Source: CAVTJL01 sp963735065 (lineage in GTDB: Bacteria; Pseudomonadota; Alphaproteobacteria; Geminicoccales; Geminicoccaceae). Taken from it: a DNA stretch of 64,000 nucleotides. The DNA is taken from NCBI GenBank assembly GCA_963735065.1, contig CAVTJL010000001.1, forward strand, positions 682,001 through 746,000, read 5' to 3'. Both the position numbers and the translations under genes were made by a program. How positions within the stretch are numbered: position 1 is the stretch's first letter; every line of letters begins with the position of its first letter. The notes beneath the pieces were generated by a model that saw only the letters and a list, made by a program, of their open reading frames with translations, did not search any database and had not been told where the DNA came from. Positions 1 to 8,579 of this stretch are shown in pieces.

Positions 1-131
1 ACGTCGGTGCCGCAGATGGTGGTGGTCGTGACGCGGATCAGCGCGTCGAGCGGACCCACGTCCGGAACGGGCTTCTCGTCCAGGACGATGCGCCCGGGCT
101 CGACGAAGATGGCGGCCTTCATTTTGGCCAT
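1..131 (-). CDS. Zinc-dependent alcohol dehydrogenase, N-terminal part (runs off the window)
   Basis: Reading the minus strand from an ATG at 131 gives MAKMKAAIFVEPGRIVLDEK and continues to TTTTICGTDV at the window edge. This is the usual start of medium-chain zinc alcohol dehydrogenases: the first beta strand (MKAAIF) and, about 35 residues in, the Cys of the CGTD motif that is a catalytic zinc ligand. A second possible ATG is at 122. A GGAG lies about 10 nt upstream of the 131 start. The catalytic and NAD-binding remainder is outside the window, so the substrate cannot be told. The gene faces away from fzlA across a 214 bp gap. Confidence 0.75.
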   Translation of the reverse strand, partial: MAKMKAAIFVEPGRIVLDEKPVPDVGPLDALIRVTTTTICGTD

Positions 132-238
132 GATCCAGCACTCCAGCGAAGGTTGAACGATGCGGCGGATGCTGTGGCTGCCTTCTGCTCAGGCGATCTG
201 TCCGAGGGCATTCGACCTGCCGTGGCGGCGAGATGCCT

Positions 239-256
239 TGACCTGGCGCAAGGTCA
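239..256. promoter_or_regulatory. 6-6-6 inverted repeat in the ADH/fzlA divergent gap
   Basis: TGACCT (239-244), a 6 nt spacer, and AGGTCA (251-256) form a perfect inverted repeat of the size bound by many dimeric regulators. It overlaps a TTGACC that resembles a -35 element, but no matching -10 is visible at 16-18 nt. It lies between two divergent genes, about 90 bp upstream of fzlA. Role inferred from position only. Confidence 0.25.
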
Positions 257-345
257 GGCCGTCAGGCTTGCGATCGGTGACGGCTTCGGGCTTTAACGGA
301 CCCCAATGACGGCGGCGCAAGGCGCGCCCGCCTCCGGAGCGCTCG

Positions 346-1011
346 ATGCTGCGCCTCTATCACGTCCCGCTCTGCCCGTTCTCCCGGAAGATCCGTATCG
401 CCCTTCGCGAGAAAGGCCTCACGGCCGAGCTCATCGAGGTCCAGCCCTGGGAGCACACCGACGACCTCCTTCGCCTCAACCCCGCGAGCGAGGCGCCCGT
501 TCTCGTCGACGACGACCTCGTGATCTGCGACAGTCAGGCGATCGGCGACTATCTCGAGGAGGCCTATCCGGACGCGACGCTCTACGGCAAGAGCCTCGAG
601 CAGCGTAGCGAGACGCGGCGTCTCGTGGCTTGGTTCAATTCGAAGATGGCGCGCGAGGTGACCGACCTCCTGTGGCGCGAGAAGTTCCTCAAGCGCCTGA
701 AGCGCCAGGGCTTTCCTCGCTCCGACGCGATGCGCCAGGCGGCGGAGAACATCCGCTTCCATCTTGCTTACATCGACTATCTCTTCAACCAGCGCAAATG
801 GCTGGCGGGCGACGCGCTCAGCATGGCTGACATCGCGGCGACGGGACATATCTCGGTTCTCGACTACATGGGCGATGTGCCCTGGGCGCAGGCGGGCCTC
901 GCTCGGGATTGGTACGCCAAGATGAAGTCGCGGCCCTCGGTGCGCCCGATCCTCCTGGAGCGGGTCACGGGCATGAAGCCGCCGGAGCACTACGACGATC
1001 CAGACTTCTGA
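346..1011 (+). CDS. fzlA: FzlA-like glutathione S-transferase family protein
   Basis: The 221-residue product has an N-terminal thioredoxin-like GST domain (LYHVPLCPFSRKIRIAL at residues 4-20, ADSQAI-type motif CDSQAI near 61-66) and a helical C-terminal domain with LAGDALSMADIA. The ending HYDDPDF resembles the conserved tail of alphaproteobacterial FzlA, the FtsZ-binding GST-fold protein that promotes cell constriction in Caulobacter; the identification rests on remembered family features. GGAG (336-339) sits 6 nt before the ATG. It is followed at once by queG, a gene order I recall from other alphaproteobacteria. It could instead be an ordinary GST, but the CPFSRK N-terminus and the tail favour FzlA. 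Confidence 0.75.
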   Translation: MLRLYHVPLCPFSRKIRIALREKGLTAELIEVQPWEHTDDLLRLNPASEAPVLVDDDLVICDSQAIGDYLEEAYPDATLYGKSLEQRSETRRLVAWFNSKMAREVTDLLWREKFLKRLKRQGFPRSDAMRQAAENIRFHLAYIDYLFNQRKWLAGDALSMADIAATGHISVLDYMGDVPWAQAGLARDWYAKMKSRPSVRPILLERVTGMKPPEHYDDPDF

Positions 1012-1117
1012 TCTCGTCGACACGCTGCGCGCGCGGGCCCGGCATCTCGGGATCGACGAGCTGAGGATCGGCCCGGCGCGCCTGCCGGAAGCGACGAAGG
1101 AGCGTTATCGTCGCTTC

Positions 1118-2125
1118 GTGGCGCTCGGTCGGCACGGCACGATGGACTGGCTCGCACGCACGCCGGAGCGCCGCGCGGCGCCGGAAAACCTGTGGCCCGC
1201 AGCGCGCAGCGTCATCGTCTGCGCGATGCGCTATGGGCCGGAAGCGGACCCGTTGCCCGAGCTCCACAAGCGGTCCCGGGGGTATCTATCCGTCTATGCC
1301 CGCAACCGCGACTATCACGAGATCCTCAAAGGGCGCCTCAAGCAGCTCGGGCAGTGGCTGCATCACCGCAGCGGCGCCGACGTCAAGGTGTTCGTGGACA
1401 CGGCACCGCTCCTGGAGAAGCCCCTGGCCGAGGCGGCGGGGGTCGGGTGGCAGGGCAAGCACACCAACCTCGTCTCGCGTCGCCACGGCTCCTGGCTGTT
1501 TCTGGGCGAGATCCTGACCGATCTCGACCTGCCCGAGGACGAGCCGGAGCGGGACCATTGCGGCCGCTGCCGCCGCTGTCTCGACATCTGCCCGACCGAC
1601 GCATTTCCCGGCGCCTACCAGCTCGATGCGCGCCGCTGCATCAGCTACCTCACGATCGAGCACAAAGGGCAGATCCCGCGGGAGCTCCGTGAGCCGATGG
1701 GCAACCGGATCTATGGCTGCGACGATTGCCTTGCCGTCTGCCCCTGGAACAAGTTCGCGACGGCTGCGAGCGAGATGAAGCTGCAGGCCCGCGCCGACCT
1801 CCTGGCCCCGGATCTGCAGGAGCTGGTGGACCTCGACGATGCCGGCTTCAGGCGGCGCTTTGCAGGATCGCCGGTGAAGCGCATCGGCCGTGACCGCTTC
1901 GTCCGCAACGTGCTGGTGGCGATCGGCAACAGCGGCGACGCGGCGCTCTCGCCTCCTGCCGAGGCGAGGCTGGACGACGCCTCGCCTCTGGTCCGCGGGA
2001 TGGCGATCTGGGCGCTCGCCCGACTGGTGCCCGGCGAGCGGCTGCGAGAGGTTGCGGGCGACCTGCCCAGGGACGAGGCGGACGTCGAGGTCCGCGCCGA
2101 GTGGCAGATGGCGGGGGCCGTTTGA
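1118..2125 (+). CDS. queG: Epoxyqueuosine reductase QueG
   Basis: QueG makes the last step of queuosine synthesis in tRNA, reducing epoxyqueuosine with a cobalamin cofactor and two [4Fe-4S] clusters. Both ferredoxin-like cysteine motifs are visible, CGRCRRCLDICPTDAF and CDDCLAVCPWN, as is the N-terminal GTMDWLAR segment and a C-terminal HEAT-like part. The coordinates start at the first canonical in-frame codon (GTG 1118), but the family's N-terminus clearly continues upstream: the frame reads DLVDTLRARARHLGIDELR from 1010. The in-frame stop is at 974-976, and no ATG, GTG or TTG lies between 977 and 1117, so the true start may be CTG 1025 or another rare codon, or there is a sequence error. 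The stop overlaps the next ATG (ATGA). Confidence 0.9.
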   Translation: MALGRHGTMDWLARTPERRAAPENLWPAARSVIVCAMRYGPEADPLPELHKRSRGYLSVYARNRDYHEILKGRLKQLGQWLHHRSGADVKVFVDTAPLLEKPLAEAAGVGWQGKHTNLVSRRHGSWLFLGEILTDLDLPEDEPERDHCGRCRRCLDICPTDAFPGAYQLDARRCISYLTIEHKGQIPRELREPMGNRIYGCDDCLAVCPWNKFATAASEMKLQARADLLAPDLQELVDLDDAGFRRRFAGSPVKRIGRDRFVRNVLVAIGNSGDAALSPPAEARLDDASPLVRGMAIWALARLVPGERLREVAGDLPRDEADVEVRAEWQMAGAV

Positions 2126-3012
2126 TGACTGCGGGTGGCTGCCTTTTCTGCTTCGGCCTCGGCTACTCGGCTCGGGTGCTGGCGGAACGGGTCCGGGCGC
2201 GCGGCATGGCCCTGCGCGGCACGACCCGCAGCGAGGCCAAGCGGGCCGCCCTGGAGGCAGAGGGGATCGGCGCCTTCATCTTCTCGCGCGAGCAGCCACT
2301 CGTGGAGCCGCGGCTCGCGCTCGATGGCGTAACCCATCTCCTGACGTCGATCGCACCCGACGCGGAGGGCGATCCGGTGCTCGACCGCCACCTCGACGAC
2401 CTGCGTGCGATACCGACCCTTCGCTGGGCCGGCTATCTCGGCACGACGGGGGTGTATGGTGACCGGCAAGGTGGCTGGGTCGACGAGACGACGGCCATCG
2501 AGCCCACGCTCGCCCGTGCGGATCGCCGCGCGCGCGCCGAGACGGCGTGGCTCCTGAGTGGCCTGCCAACCCATGTCTTTCGCCTCGCCGGCATCTATGG
2601 GCCGGGACGCAACGCGCTCGTGAGCCTGCGCGAGGGCACGGCCCGGCGCATCGTCAAGCCCGGCCAGATGTTCTCGCGCATCCATGTCGAGGACATCGCC
2701 ACCGTCCTCGAGGCCTCGATGGCCCGGCCCCGCCCCGGAGCGATCTACAATGTCTGCGACGACGAGCCGGCGCCCCCCCAGGACGTGGTGACCTACGCCG
2801 CCTCACTGCTCGGCGTGGTGCCGCCGCCCGAGCAGCCTTACGAGACGGCCGACCTCTCCCCGATGGCCCGCACGTTCTATCGGGACAGTCGCCGGGTCCG
2901 GAACGACCTCATCAAGCGCGAGCTGGGCGTCCGTCTGGCCTATCCGACCTATCGGGAGGGGCTGTCAGCCCTTCTCCCGGCGGAGGCTGATGGGCACGAC
3001 AGGAGCGCTTAG
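2125..3012 (+). CDS. SDR-family NAD(P)-dependent epimerase/oxidoreductase (YeeZ-like)
   Basis: The start ATG overlaps the queG stop as ATGA, so translation is probably coupled; the frame is open a little further but this start fits best. The 295-residue protein opens with a Rossmann glycine motif (CFGLGYSARVLAERV) and contains LGTTGVYGD, FRLAGIYGPGRN and a late HVEDIATVLEASM segment, all typical of atypical extended short-chain dehydrogenases related to E. coli YeeZ. The classical YxxxK pair is not obvious after GVYGD, so the catalytic mechanism is uncertain. The substrate is unknown. It meets the following gene tail to tail with a 4 nt overlap. Confidence 0.75.
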   Translation: MTAGGCLFCFGLGYSARVLAERVRARGMALRGTTRSEAKRAALEAEGIGAFIFSREQPLVEPRLALDGVTHLLTSIAPDAEGDPVLDRHLDDLRAIPTLRWAGYLGTTGVYGDRQGGWVDETTAIEPTLARADRRARAETAWLLSGLPTHVFRLAGIYGPGRNALVSLREGTARRIVKPGQMFSRIHVEDIATVLEASMARPRPGAIYNVCDDEPAPPQDVVTYAASLLGVVPPPEQPYETADLSPMARTFYRDSRRVRNDLIKRELGVRLAYPTYREGLSALLPAEADGHDRSA

Positions 3013-3782
3013 ACGGGAACGGGGTCCTGCCACGTGGTCTCGTCGACGATGAGGTCGGCAAGGCGCCGCGCGGCAATCTCGAGCAGCTTCTCGCCTTTCT
3101 CGGGCGTTGCGGCGCTGGGCACCCCGAGAGCGCCGCTGCGCGTCCTCTCCGCGAAGCTGCGCCAGCGATAGGCGTCGCCTTCGGCTGCGTTGCCGTCGCG
3201 CTCGTCGGGACAATCGGCCTCGGCCAGCCGGTCGCCGTGAACCAGCTCGGGTGCGATTGCCATGACCATCGCGGTCTCGGCCTCGCCGGCATGGCGAATG
3301 CCCTTCTGGCGCTCCAGGACCGGCGCAAGCTCGGCAGCCGCATGGAGCCAGTAGGTCGTGGCGACCACCGGAACCCCGAGCTCGAAGGTGAGCTCGTCCG
3401 TGATCGTCCGGAGCGCCGCCACGTTGCCGCCATGCGCGTTGACGAGGAGCACGCGTCGAAAGCCGTGACGCTTCAGCGAGCGAACGACGCCCCGGATCAC
3501 CGCCTGGAAGGTCGCGAAATCGAGCGTGATGGTGCCGCCGAAGGCCATGTGGTGCTCGGAAAGGCCGGTCCAGATGCACTCGGTGACGACCGTGGGCTGG
3601 CGGGGCGTCGCCATCTCCGCGGCCCGTCGCGCCACCTCCTTGGCGAGCAAGGTGTCAGTCGAGGTCGGCAGGTGGGGCCCGTGCTGCTCCATCGCCGCCA
3701 CGGGCACGACGACAACGGCATTGCGCTGGGCCAGGCTCCGCAGCGCCTCAGCCGTCAGCCTTCCCCACAAGACCTCAGCCAT
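3009..3782 (-). CDS. Creatininase family protein
   Basis: The 257-residue protein carries the family's metal-binding signatures in order: EQHGPHLPTSTD near residue 32, VNAHGGN near 114 and GEAETAMV near 166. The family comprises metal-dependent amidohydrolases (creatinine amidohydrolase, FAPy deformylase ArfB, MftE peptidase). Which reaction this one catalyses cannot be told from sequence, and no creatine or riboflavin genes are nearby. A GGGGAG lies about 7 nt before the ATG on the minus strand. It is a single gene, convergent with the SDR gene and divergent from the DUF1772 gene. Confidence 0.85.
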   Translation of the reverse strand: MAEVLWGRLTAEALRSLAQRNAVVVVPVAAMEQHGPHLPTSTDTLLAKEVARRAAEMATPRQPTVVTECIWTGLSEHHMAFGGTITLDFATFQAVIRGVVRSLKRHGFRRVLLVNAHGGNVAALRTITDELTFELGVPVVATTYWLHAAAELAPVLERQKGIRHAGEAETAMVMAIAPELVHGDRLAEADCPDERDGNAAEGDAYRWRSFAERTRSGALGVPSAATPEKGEKLLEIAARRLADLIVDETTWQDPVPV

Positions 3783-3871
3783 ATCGTCTCCCCTTCGCTC
3801 GGGCGGTCGCCCCGCCGATCCCGATCGCCTGCTAAGAAGGCTCGTCGCAGCTCCGGACGGAGGAACCCTCC

Positions 3872-4339
3872 ATGCTCGTCGCCGTGCGCTTCTTGAGCCT
3901 GCTCTGCACGACGATCGCCTTCGCCTTGACGCTCTGCCACGTGCTCGAGATGCCGGGCAAGCTCGCTCTGTCGGGTGACGTCTGGCTCGCCGTGCAGCAT
4001 CACCTCTACGGCACCTTCGCCTGGGTCGGTGCGATCGGCGAGATCGGGGCCATCGTCTTCAGCGGCTGGCTCTTCGTGCTGCTGCGCGACCGTCGGCCCG
4101 CCGGTGCCCTTGCCCTCCTCGCCACGCTCTGCGCCGTCGCCGGCCTCGCGAGCTGGTTCATGCTGGTGGCACCGCTCAACAAGATCATCGCGGCAGCGAC
4201 TGCGACGAGCATGCCCGCGGACTGGGAGGCGGTCAGGCTTCAGTGGGAATTGGGGCATGCCGTAGCGGCCGGCCTCTTCACCGTTGCCTGGGTGGCGCTG
4301 GTTCTGGGCCTCCTCGCCGACAGCGAGGGCCGGCGCTAG
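3872..4339 (+). CDS. DUF1772-like four-helix membrane protein
   Basis: The 155-residue protein has about four hydrophobic segments (residues 5-22, 46-68, 75-98 and 128-149) and an HVLEMPGKL motif after the first, a pattern of DUF1772/anthrone-oxygenase-like membrane proteins. The start is fixed by GGAGGA ending 7 nt before the ATG. Function is unknown in bacteria. Its last codons overlap the 3' end of the opposing hydrolase gene by 4 nt. Family assignment comes from the overall pattern and is moderate. Confidence 0.6.
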   Translation: MLVAVRFLSLLCTTIAFALTLCHVLEMPGKLALSGDVWLAVQHHLYGTFAWVGAIGEIGAIVFSGWLFVLLRDRRPAGALALLATLCAVAGLASWFMLVAPLNKIIAAATATSMPADWEAVRLQWELGHAVAAGLFTVAWVALVLGLLADSEGRR

Positions 4340-5127
4340 CCGGCCTGCTCGAGGACACGGTCGAGAGCGGCCGCGAGACGCCGGAGATCGCCCTCGCGCG
4401 ACAGGCGGTGGTCCCCGTCCTTGATCAGCTCGACGGTCACGCGACCGCCCTCGAGCCGGGCGGCGAGGTCGATGCTGGTGGCCCAGGGCACGTCCGGATC
4501 CTGCTGGCCGTGCAGCAGATGGATCGGGCAGCGGATCGGGATTGGCGCCCCGAGCACCAGATGCCGGGCACCTTCCTCGACCAGGCGCCGGGTGATGGGC
4601 AGCGGCTCGCCATAGGCAGAGGGGAGCCGCACGATGCCTGTGGCCTCGAGTGTCGAGCGCTGCTCCTCGCTCAACCTCGTCTGGAGCAGTCGCTCGGTGA
4701 AGTCCGGCGCCGCCGCCACGAGAACGAGCCCCGCCACGCGCTTGGGCCGTGCAAGGCTCGCCAGCAGCGCCAGCCACCCGCCCAGGCTCGAGCCCACCAG
4801 GACCAACGGGCCGTCCGTCACCTGGTCGAGCACGGCCAGCGTGTCCGCGAGCCAATCACCGATGCAGCCGTCCTCGAGCCGGCCGCCCGAGGCCCCATGC
4901 CCTCGATAGTCGAACCTCACATAGGCGCGATCTCGAGCGCGGCAGTGGGTCTCGAGAAAGGTCGCCTTCGTGCCGCTCATGGCCGAGGCGAGACCGCCCA
5001 GGAACACGACGGTGGGAGCCCGGCCGCTAGTCGTGCGAACGGCAAGCGGTGTGCCGCCATCAGCTCGAATCGTACGAGCGACGCTCTCCATGCGCGATGA
5101 TCCCGGCTTGCGTTTCAACCGCTCCAT
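4336..5127 (-). CDS. Alpha/beta hydrolase
   Basis: The 263-residue protein has an alpha/beta-hydrolase fold: FLGG before the oxyanion region (residues 45-48), FDYRGHGASGG, the nucleophile elbow GSSLGGW, an acid-region segment HGQQDPDVPW and a catalytic His in KDGDHRLSR near the C-terminus. The layout resembles ABHD10-type acyl-thioesterases and esterases. The substrate is unknown. The start is uncertain: ATG 5127 is the longest, but ATG 5091 (residue 13, MESVART) matches family length better, and neither has a strong ribosome-binding site. Confidence 0.8.
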   Translation of the reverse strand: MERLKRKPGSSRMESVARTIRADGGTPLAVRTTSGRAPTVVFLGGLASAMSGTKATFLETHCRARDRAYVRFDYRGHGASGGRLEDGCIGDWLADTLAVLDQVTDGPLVLVGSSLGGWLALLASLARPKRVAGLVLVAAAPDFTERLLQTRLSEEQRSTLEATGIVRLPSAYGEPLPITRRLVEEGARHLVLGAPIPIRCPIHLLHGQQDPDVPWATSIDLAARLEGGRVTVELIKDGDHRLSREGDLRRLAAALDRVLEQAG

Positions 5128-5210
5128 GTTAGCAGGGCTTCAGCATCGGCCGTCGAAGGTCCGCCGTCGACGGTCGTGCGCTGCAGCGGAGGCGTTCGGA
5201 CGGACGAAGG

Positions 5211-6434
5211 ATGGGGACAGGAGCATCTCCGGGCCGCGATGGCCCTTGCGTACTGCACGTTCTTCCGCGTCTGGACGGCGACGAGCTGGGCCGAGGGATC
5301 CTCGACCTCGCCCGCGCGATCGGGCGGCAAGGTTGGCGCACCGTGATCGCCTGCTCCGGCGGATCGCTGGCACAAGGGCCCATTGCCGGTGGCGCGGCGG
5401 TCGACGTGATGCCGCTCGCCGATCGTGGGCTGCTCGCGAGGTGGCGGACGCTGGGTCGGCTCGCCGCCGCAGGGGAACGGCACGGCGTGGCCCTGGTGCA
5501 CGCTCATGAGCCATCCTCAATCGGCTTGGCGGCGTCGGCGGCCGGGCGGCTCGGGGTCGGGCTCGTCACCACCGTCCACCAGAGCATGCGGAACGAGCCC
5601 GGCGATCAGCCGCACAAGAGAGCGCGCGCGGACAGTCGGGCGCTGGGCGACCTGGTCATCGCCGTGTCCGAGCACCTGGCCGAGCAGCTGCGAGCGATGC
5701 CCGGCGTCGAGCGCGAGCGGCTGCGCACCATCCCGTCGGGGGTCGATCTCGTTGAGCTCGACCCCGAGGGCGTTCGGGGCCACCGGGTTGCAGCACTGGC
5801 CGAGCGGTGGAACCTCGGCGCCGAGTTGCGGATCCTGCTGCTGCCGGCCCCGCTTGCCGAGGGCTACGGCCAGCATCTGCTGCTCGAGGCGGTGGCGCGG
5901 CTCGACCGCCATGATCTGCTCGTGCTTCTCCTCGGTCCCGAGCAGGCGGGCAGCGGCTATCTCAGGACCCTGCAGCAGAGCATGAGCCGGCTCGGCATCG
6001 CCGAGCATGTCCGCTTCGCCGCCGATTGCCCGGACATGCCGGCCGCGATGCAGATGGCCGACCTCGTCGTTCTGCCTGCGATCCAGCCCCTTCCGGCCGC
6101 CCGCGCGGTGATCGCGGCGCAGGCCATGGGCAAGCCCGTGGTCGTCAGCAATGTCGGCGCGCTGCCGGAGCTGGTGATGCCGGCCATGACCGGTTGGCTC
6201 GTTGCGGCCGGCGACGTCGGCGAGCTTGCCTGGGCCATCGAGCGGGCGCTGTCGCTCGACCCGGAGGTGCGCCAGCGGCTCGCGGAACGGGCGCGGTCGT
6301 TCGTCAGGGCAGAGTTCGACCTCGAGCAGACGGCTGCCCGGACCCTCTCCGTGTACCAGGAGCTGTTGGGCCGCAAGCTCGGCAGGTCGGTCGCCCGACG
6401 CACGGTGGAGGCGGTGCGGCCGGCGGCCGATTGA
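5211..6434 (+). CDS. Glycosyltransferase family 4 protein
   Basis: The 407-residue protein is a GT-B fold glycosyltransferase. The N-terminal domain begins VLHVLPRLDGDELGRGI (donor/acceptor loop) and has HAHEPSSIGLA near residue 100. The C-terminal domain has the donor-binding region AQAMGKPVVVSNVGALPELV, typical of family 4. No signal peptide or membrane helix is seen, so it is likely cytoplasmic or peripheral, building a lipid- or surface-linked glycan. It lies directly upstream of thrS (87 bp gap) with no other sugar-polymer genes nearby, so its acceptor is unknown. The start has only a poorly placed purine run (GAAGG) next to the ATG. Confidence 0.85.
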   Translation: MGTGASPGRDGPCVLHVLPRLDGDELGRGILDLARAIGRQGWRTVIACSGGSLAQGPIAGGAAVDVMPLADRGLLARWRTLGRLAAAGERHGVALVHAHEPSSIGLAASAAGRLGVGLVTTVHQSMRNEPGDQPHKRARADSRALGDLVIAVSEHLAEQLRAMPGVERERLRTIPSGVDLVELDPEGVRGHRVAALAERWNLGAELRILLLPAPLAEGYGQHLLLEAVARLDRHDLLVLLLGPEQAGSGYLRTLQQSMSRLGIAEHVRFAADCPDMPAAMQMADLVVLPAIQPLPAARAVIAAQAMGKPVVVSNVGALPELVMPAMTGWLVAAGDVGELAWAIERALSLDPEVRQRLAERARSFVRAEFDLEQTAARTLSVYQELLGRKLGRSVARRTVEAVRPAAD

Positions 6435-6521
6435 CGGGGATCGTGGCCGAAGGCACGGTTGCCGCCGCCGCAGCGCGAGCCCACATGAGGGCTCCTCGAT
6501 CGATCGGGAAGTGAGAGAATC

Positions 6522-8486
6522 ATGTCCAGCGTCGTCCAGTCCTCCGAGGCGGTTGCGCTTTCGGGTCGGGTGGTCATCACCCTGCCTGACGGCACGACGC
6601 GGAGCTTCGCGGGACCGGTCACCGGCGCCGAGCTCGCCGCCTCGATCGGCAAGGGGCTGGCTAAGGCGGCGCTGGCGGTCGAGGTCGACGGGGAGCTCCA
6701 GGACCTGGACCGGCCCATCGCCCACGACGCCAGGGTGCGGATCATCCGCGCCCAGGATGACGCAGCGCTGCCCCTGATCCGCCACGACTGCGCGCATGTC
6801 ATGGCCGAGGCCGTGCAGGATCTCTTCCCCGGCACGCAGGTGACGATCGGGCCATCGATCGAGAACGGCTTCTACTACGACTTTTTCAGGAATGAGCCGT
6901 TCTCCACGGAGGATCTTGGCCGAATCGAGCAGCGGATGGGCGAGATCGTCGCCGCCGACCGCCACTTCGAGCGCGAGGAGGTGACGCGCGAGGAGGCGCA
7001 CCGGCGCTTCGCCGCGATGGGCGAGCAGTTCAAGCTCGAGCTCCTGGACGCCATCCCGGAGGACGAGCCGGTCACGATCTATCACCAGGGCGGCTGGTTC
7101 GACCTCTGCCGCGGGCCGCACGGCCCCTCCACGGGCCGGATCGGCGCTTTCAAGCTCATGAAGGTGGCAGGCGCCTACTGGCGTGGCGACGCCACCAAGC
7201 CCCAGCTTCAGCGCATCTACGGCACGGCTTTCGGGAGCCAGAAGGAGCTCGCCGCCTATCTGCACCAGCTCGAGGAAGCCGAGCGGCGGGATCATCGACG
7301 CCTGGGGCGCGAGATGGACCTTTTCCACGTCCAGGAGGACGCGCCGGGCGCCGTCTTCTGGCATCCCAAGGGCTGGCGGCTCTGGCAGCAGGTGGAGGGC
7401 TATGTCCGCCGCCGGCTCGATGACAGCGGCTATCAGGAGGTGAAGACGCCCCAGCTCGTGGACAAGGTCCTCTGGGAGCGCTCGGGTCACGCCGACAAGT
7501 TCGCCTCCGACATGTTCTTCCTCGAGGCGGAGAAGCGGACCTTCGCCATCAAGCCGATGAACTGCCCCTGCCACGTGCAGGTGTTCAATCAGTCGCTGCA
7601 CTCCTACCGCGACCTGCCGCTACGGATGGCCGAGTTCGGCTCCTGCCACAGGAACGAGCCTTCGGGTGCCCTGCACGGCATCATGCGGGTGCGGGCCTTC
7701 ACCCAGGACGACGCGCACATCTTCTGCACGCCCGACCAGATCACGGCGGAAAGCGTCGAGTTTTGCGCGCTCCTGATGAGCGTCTACAAGGACTTCGGCT
7801 TCACCGACGTGCGGGTGAAGTTCTCGGACCGGCCGCCCGTCCGCGCCGGCGAGGACGAGATCTGGGACAAGGCCGAGGAAGCGCTCTGGGCCGCGGTCAA
7901 GGCAGCCGGTCTCGAGGTCACGCTCAACCCGGGGGAGGGTGCCTTCTACGGGCCCAAGCTCGAGTTCGTGCTGAGGGACGCGATTGGCCGCGACTGGCAG
8001 TGCGGCACGCTGCAGGTCGACTTCGTCCTGCCCGAGCGCCTCGACGCCAACTATGTCGGCGCCGACGGGGCCAAGCACCGGCCCGTGATGCTGCATCGGG
8101 CCATCCTGGGCTCGCTGGAGCGCTTCATCGGCGTGCTGATCGAGCACTATGCGGGCAGGATGCCGCTCTGGCTTGCGCCGGTTCAGGTCGCCGTCGCGAC
8201 GGTGACGAACGAGGCCGACGATTATGCTCGGGAGGTCGGCGACCGGCTGCGCGCCGCCGGCATCCGGGTCGAGGTGGACACGCGCAGCGACAAGATCGGC
8301 TACAAGGTGCGCGAGCATTCGCTGGCCAAGGTGCCGCTGATCATGGCCGTGGGTGGCCGCGAAGCGGCCGAGCGCACGGTCAGCCTGAGGCGCCTGGGAG
8401 GCACGGGCCAGGAGAGCCTCGGGCTTGACGAGGCCGTTGCGTTGTGTCAGCGGGAGTCTCTTGCTCCGGATCGGGTGGAAGGCTGA
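6522..8486 (+). CDS. thrS: Threonyl-tRNA synthetase
   Basis: This class II synthetase charges tRNA-Thr. The 654-residue length is normal. Domains in order: TGS (about 14-75), the editing/SAD domain with HDCAHVMAEAVQDL near residue 87, the catalytic core with MNCPCHVQVF (zinc-binding Cys) near 346 and FCHRNE-type motif 2 (SCHRNEPSGALHG), motif 3 around RAILGSLERFIGVL, and a C-terminal anticodon-binding domain from about residue 555. A GAGAGA precedes the ATG. It is followed 93 bp later by infC, an arrangement common in bacteria. Confidence 0.97.
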   Translation: MSSVVQSSEAVALSGRVVITLPDGTTRSFAGPVTGAELAASIGKGLAKAALAVEVDGELQDLDRPIAHDARVRIIRAQDDAALPLIRHDCAHVMAEAVQDLFPGTQVTIGPSIENGFYYDFFRNEPFSTEDLGRIEQRMGEIVAADRHFEREEVTREEAHRRFAAMGEQFKLELLDAIPEDEPVTIYHQGGWFDLCRGPHGPSTGRIGAFKLMKVAGAYWRGDATKPQLQRIYGTAFGSQKELAAYLHQLEEAERRDHRRLGREMDLFHVQEDAPGAVFWHPKGWRLWQQVEGYVRRRLDDSGYQEVKTPQLVDKVLWERSGHADKFASDMFFLEAEKRTFAIKPMNCPCHVQVFNQSLHSYRDLPLRMAEFGSCHRNEPSGALHGIMRVRAFTQDDAHIFCTPDQITAESVEFCALLMSVYKDFGFTDVRVKFSDRPPVRAGEDEIWDKAEEALWAAVKAAGLEVTLNPGEGAFYGPKLEFVLRDAIGRDWQCGTLQVDFVLPERLDANYVGADGAKHRPVMLHRAILGSLERFIGVLIEHYAGRMPLWLAPVQVAVATVTNEADDYAREVGDRLRAAGIRVEVDTRSDKIGYKVREHSLAKVPLIMAVGGREAAERTVSLRRLGGTGQESLGLDEAVALCQRESLAPDRVEG

Positions 8487-8579
8487 GGACGGCCCTACCG
8501 ACCGGCGGGATGCAGGGTCGCCCGGGAGATACCCGGTGCGGCCCGTTTGTGTTGGCAACATGGAGGAAGCACGGCGCCG

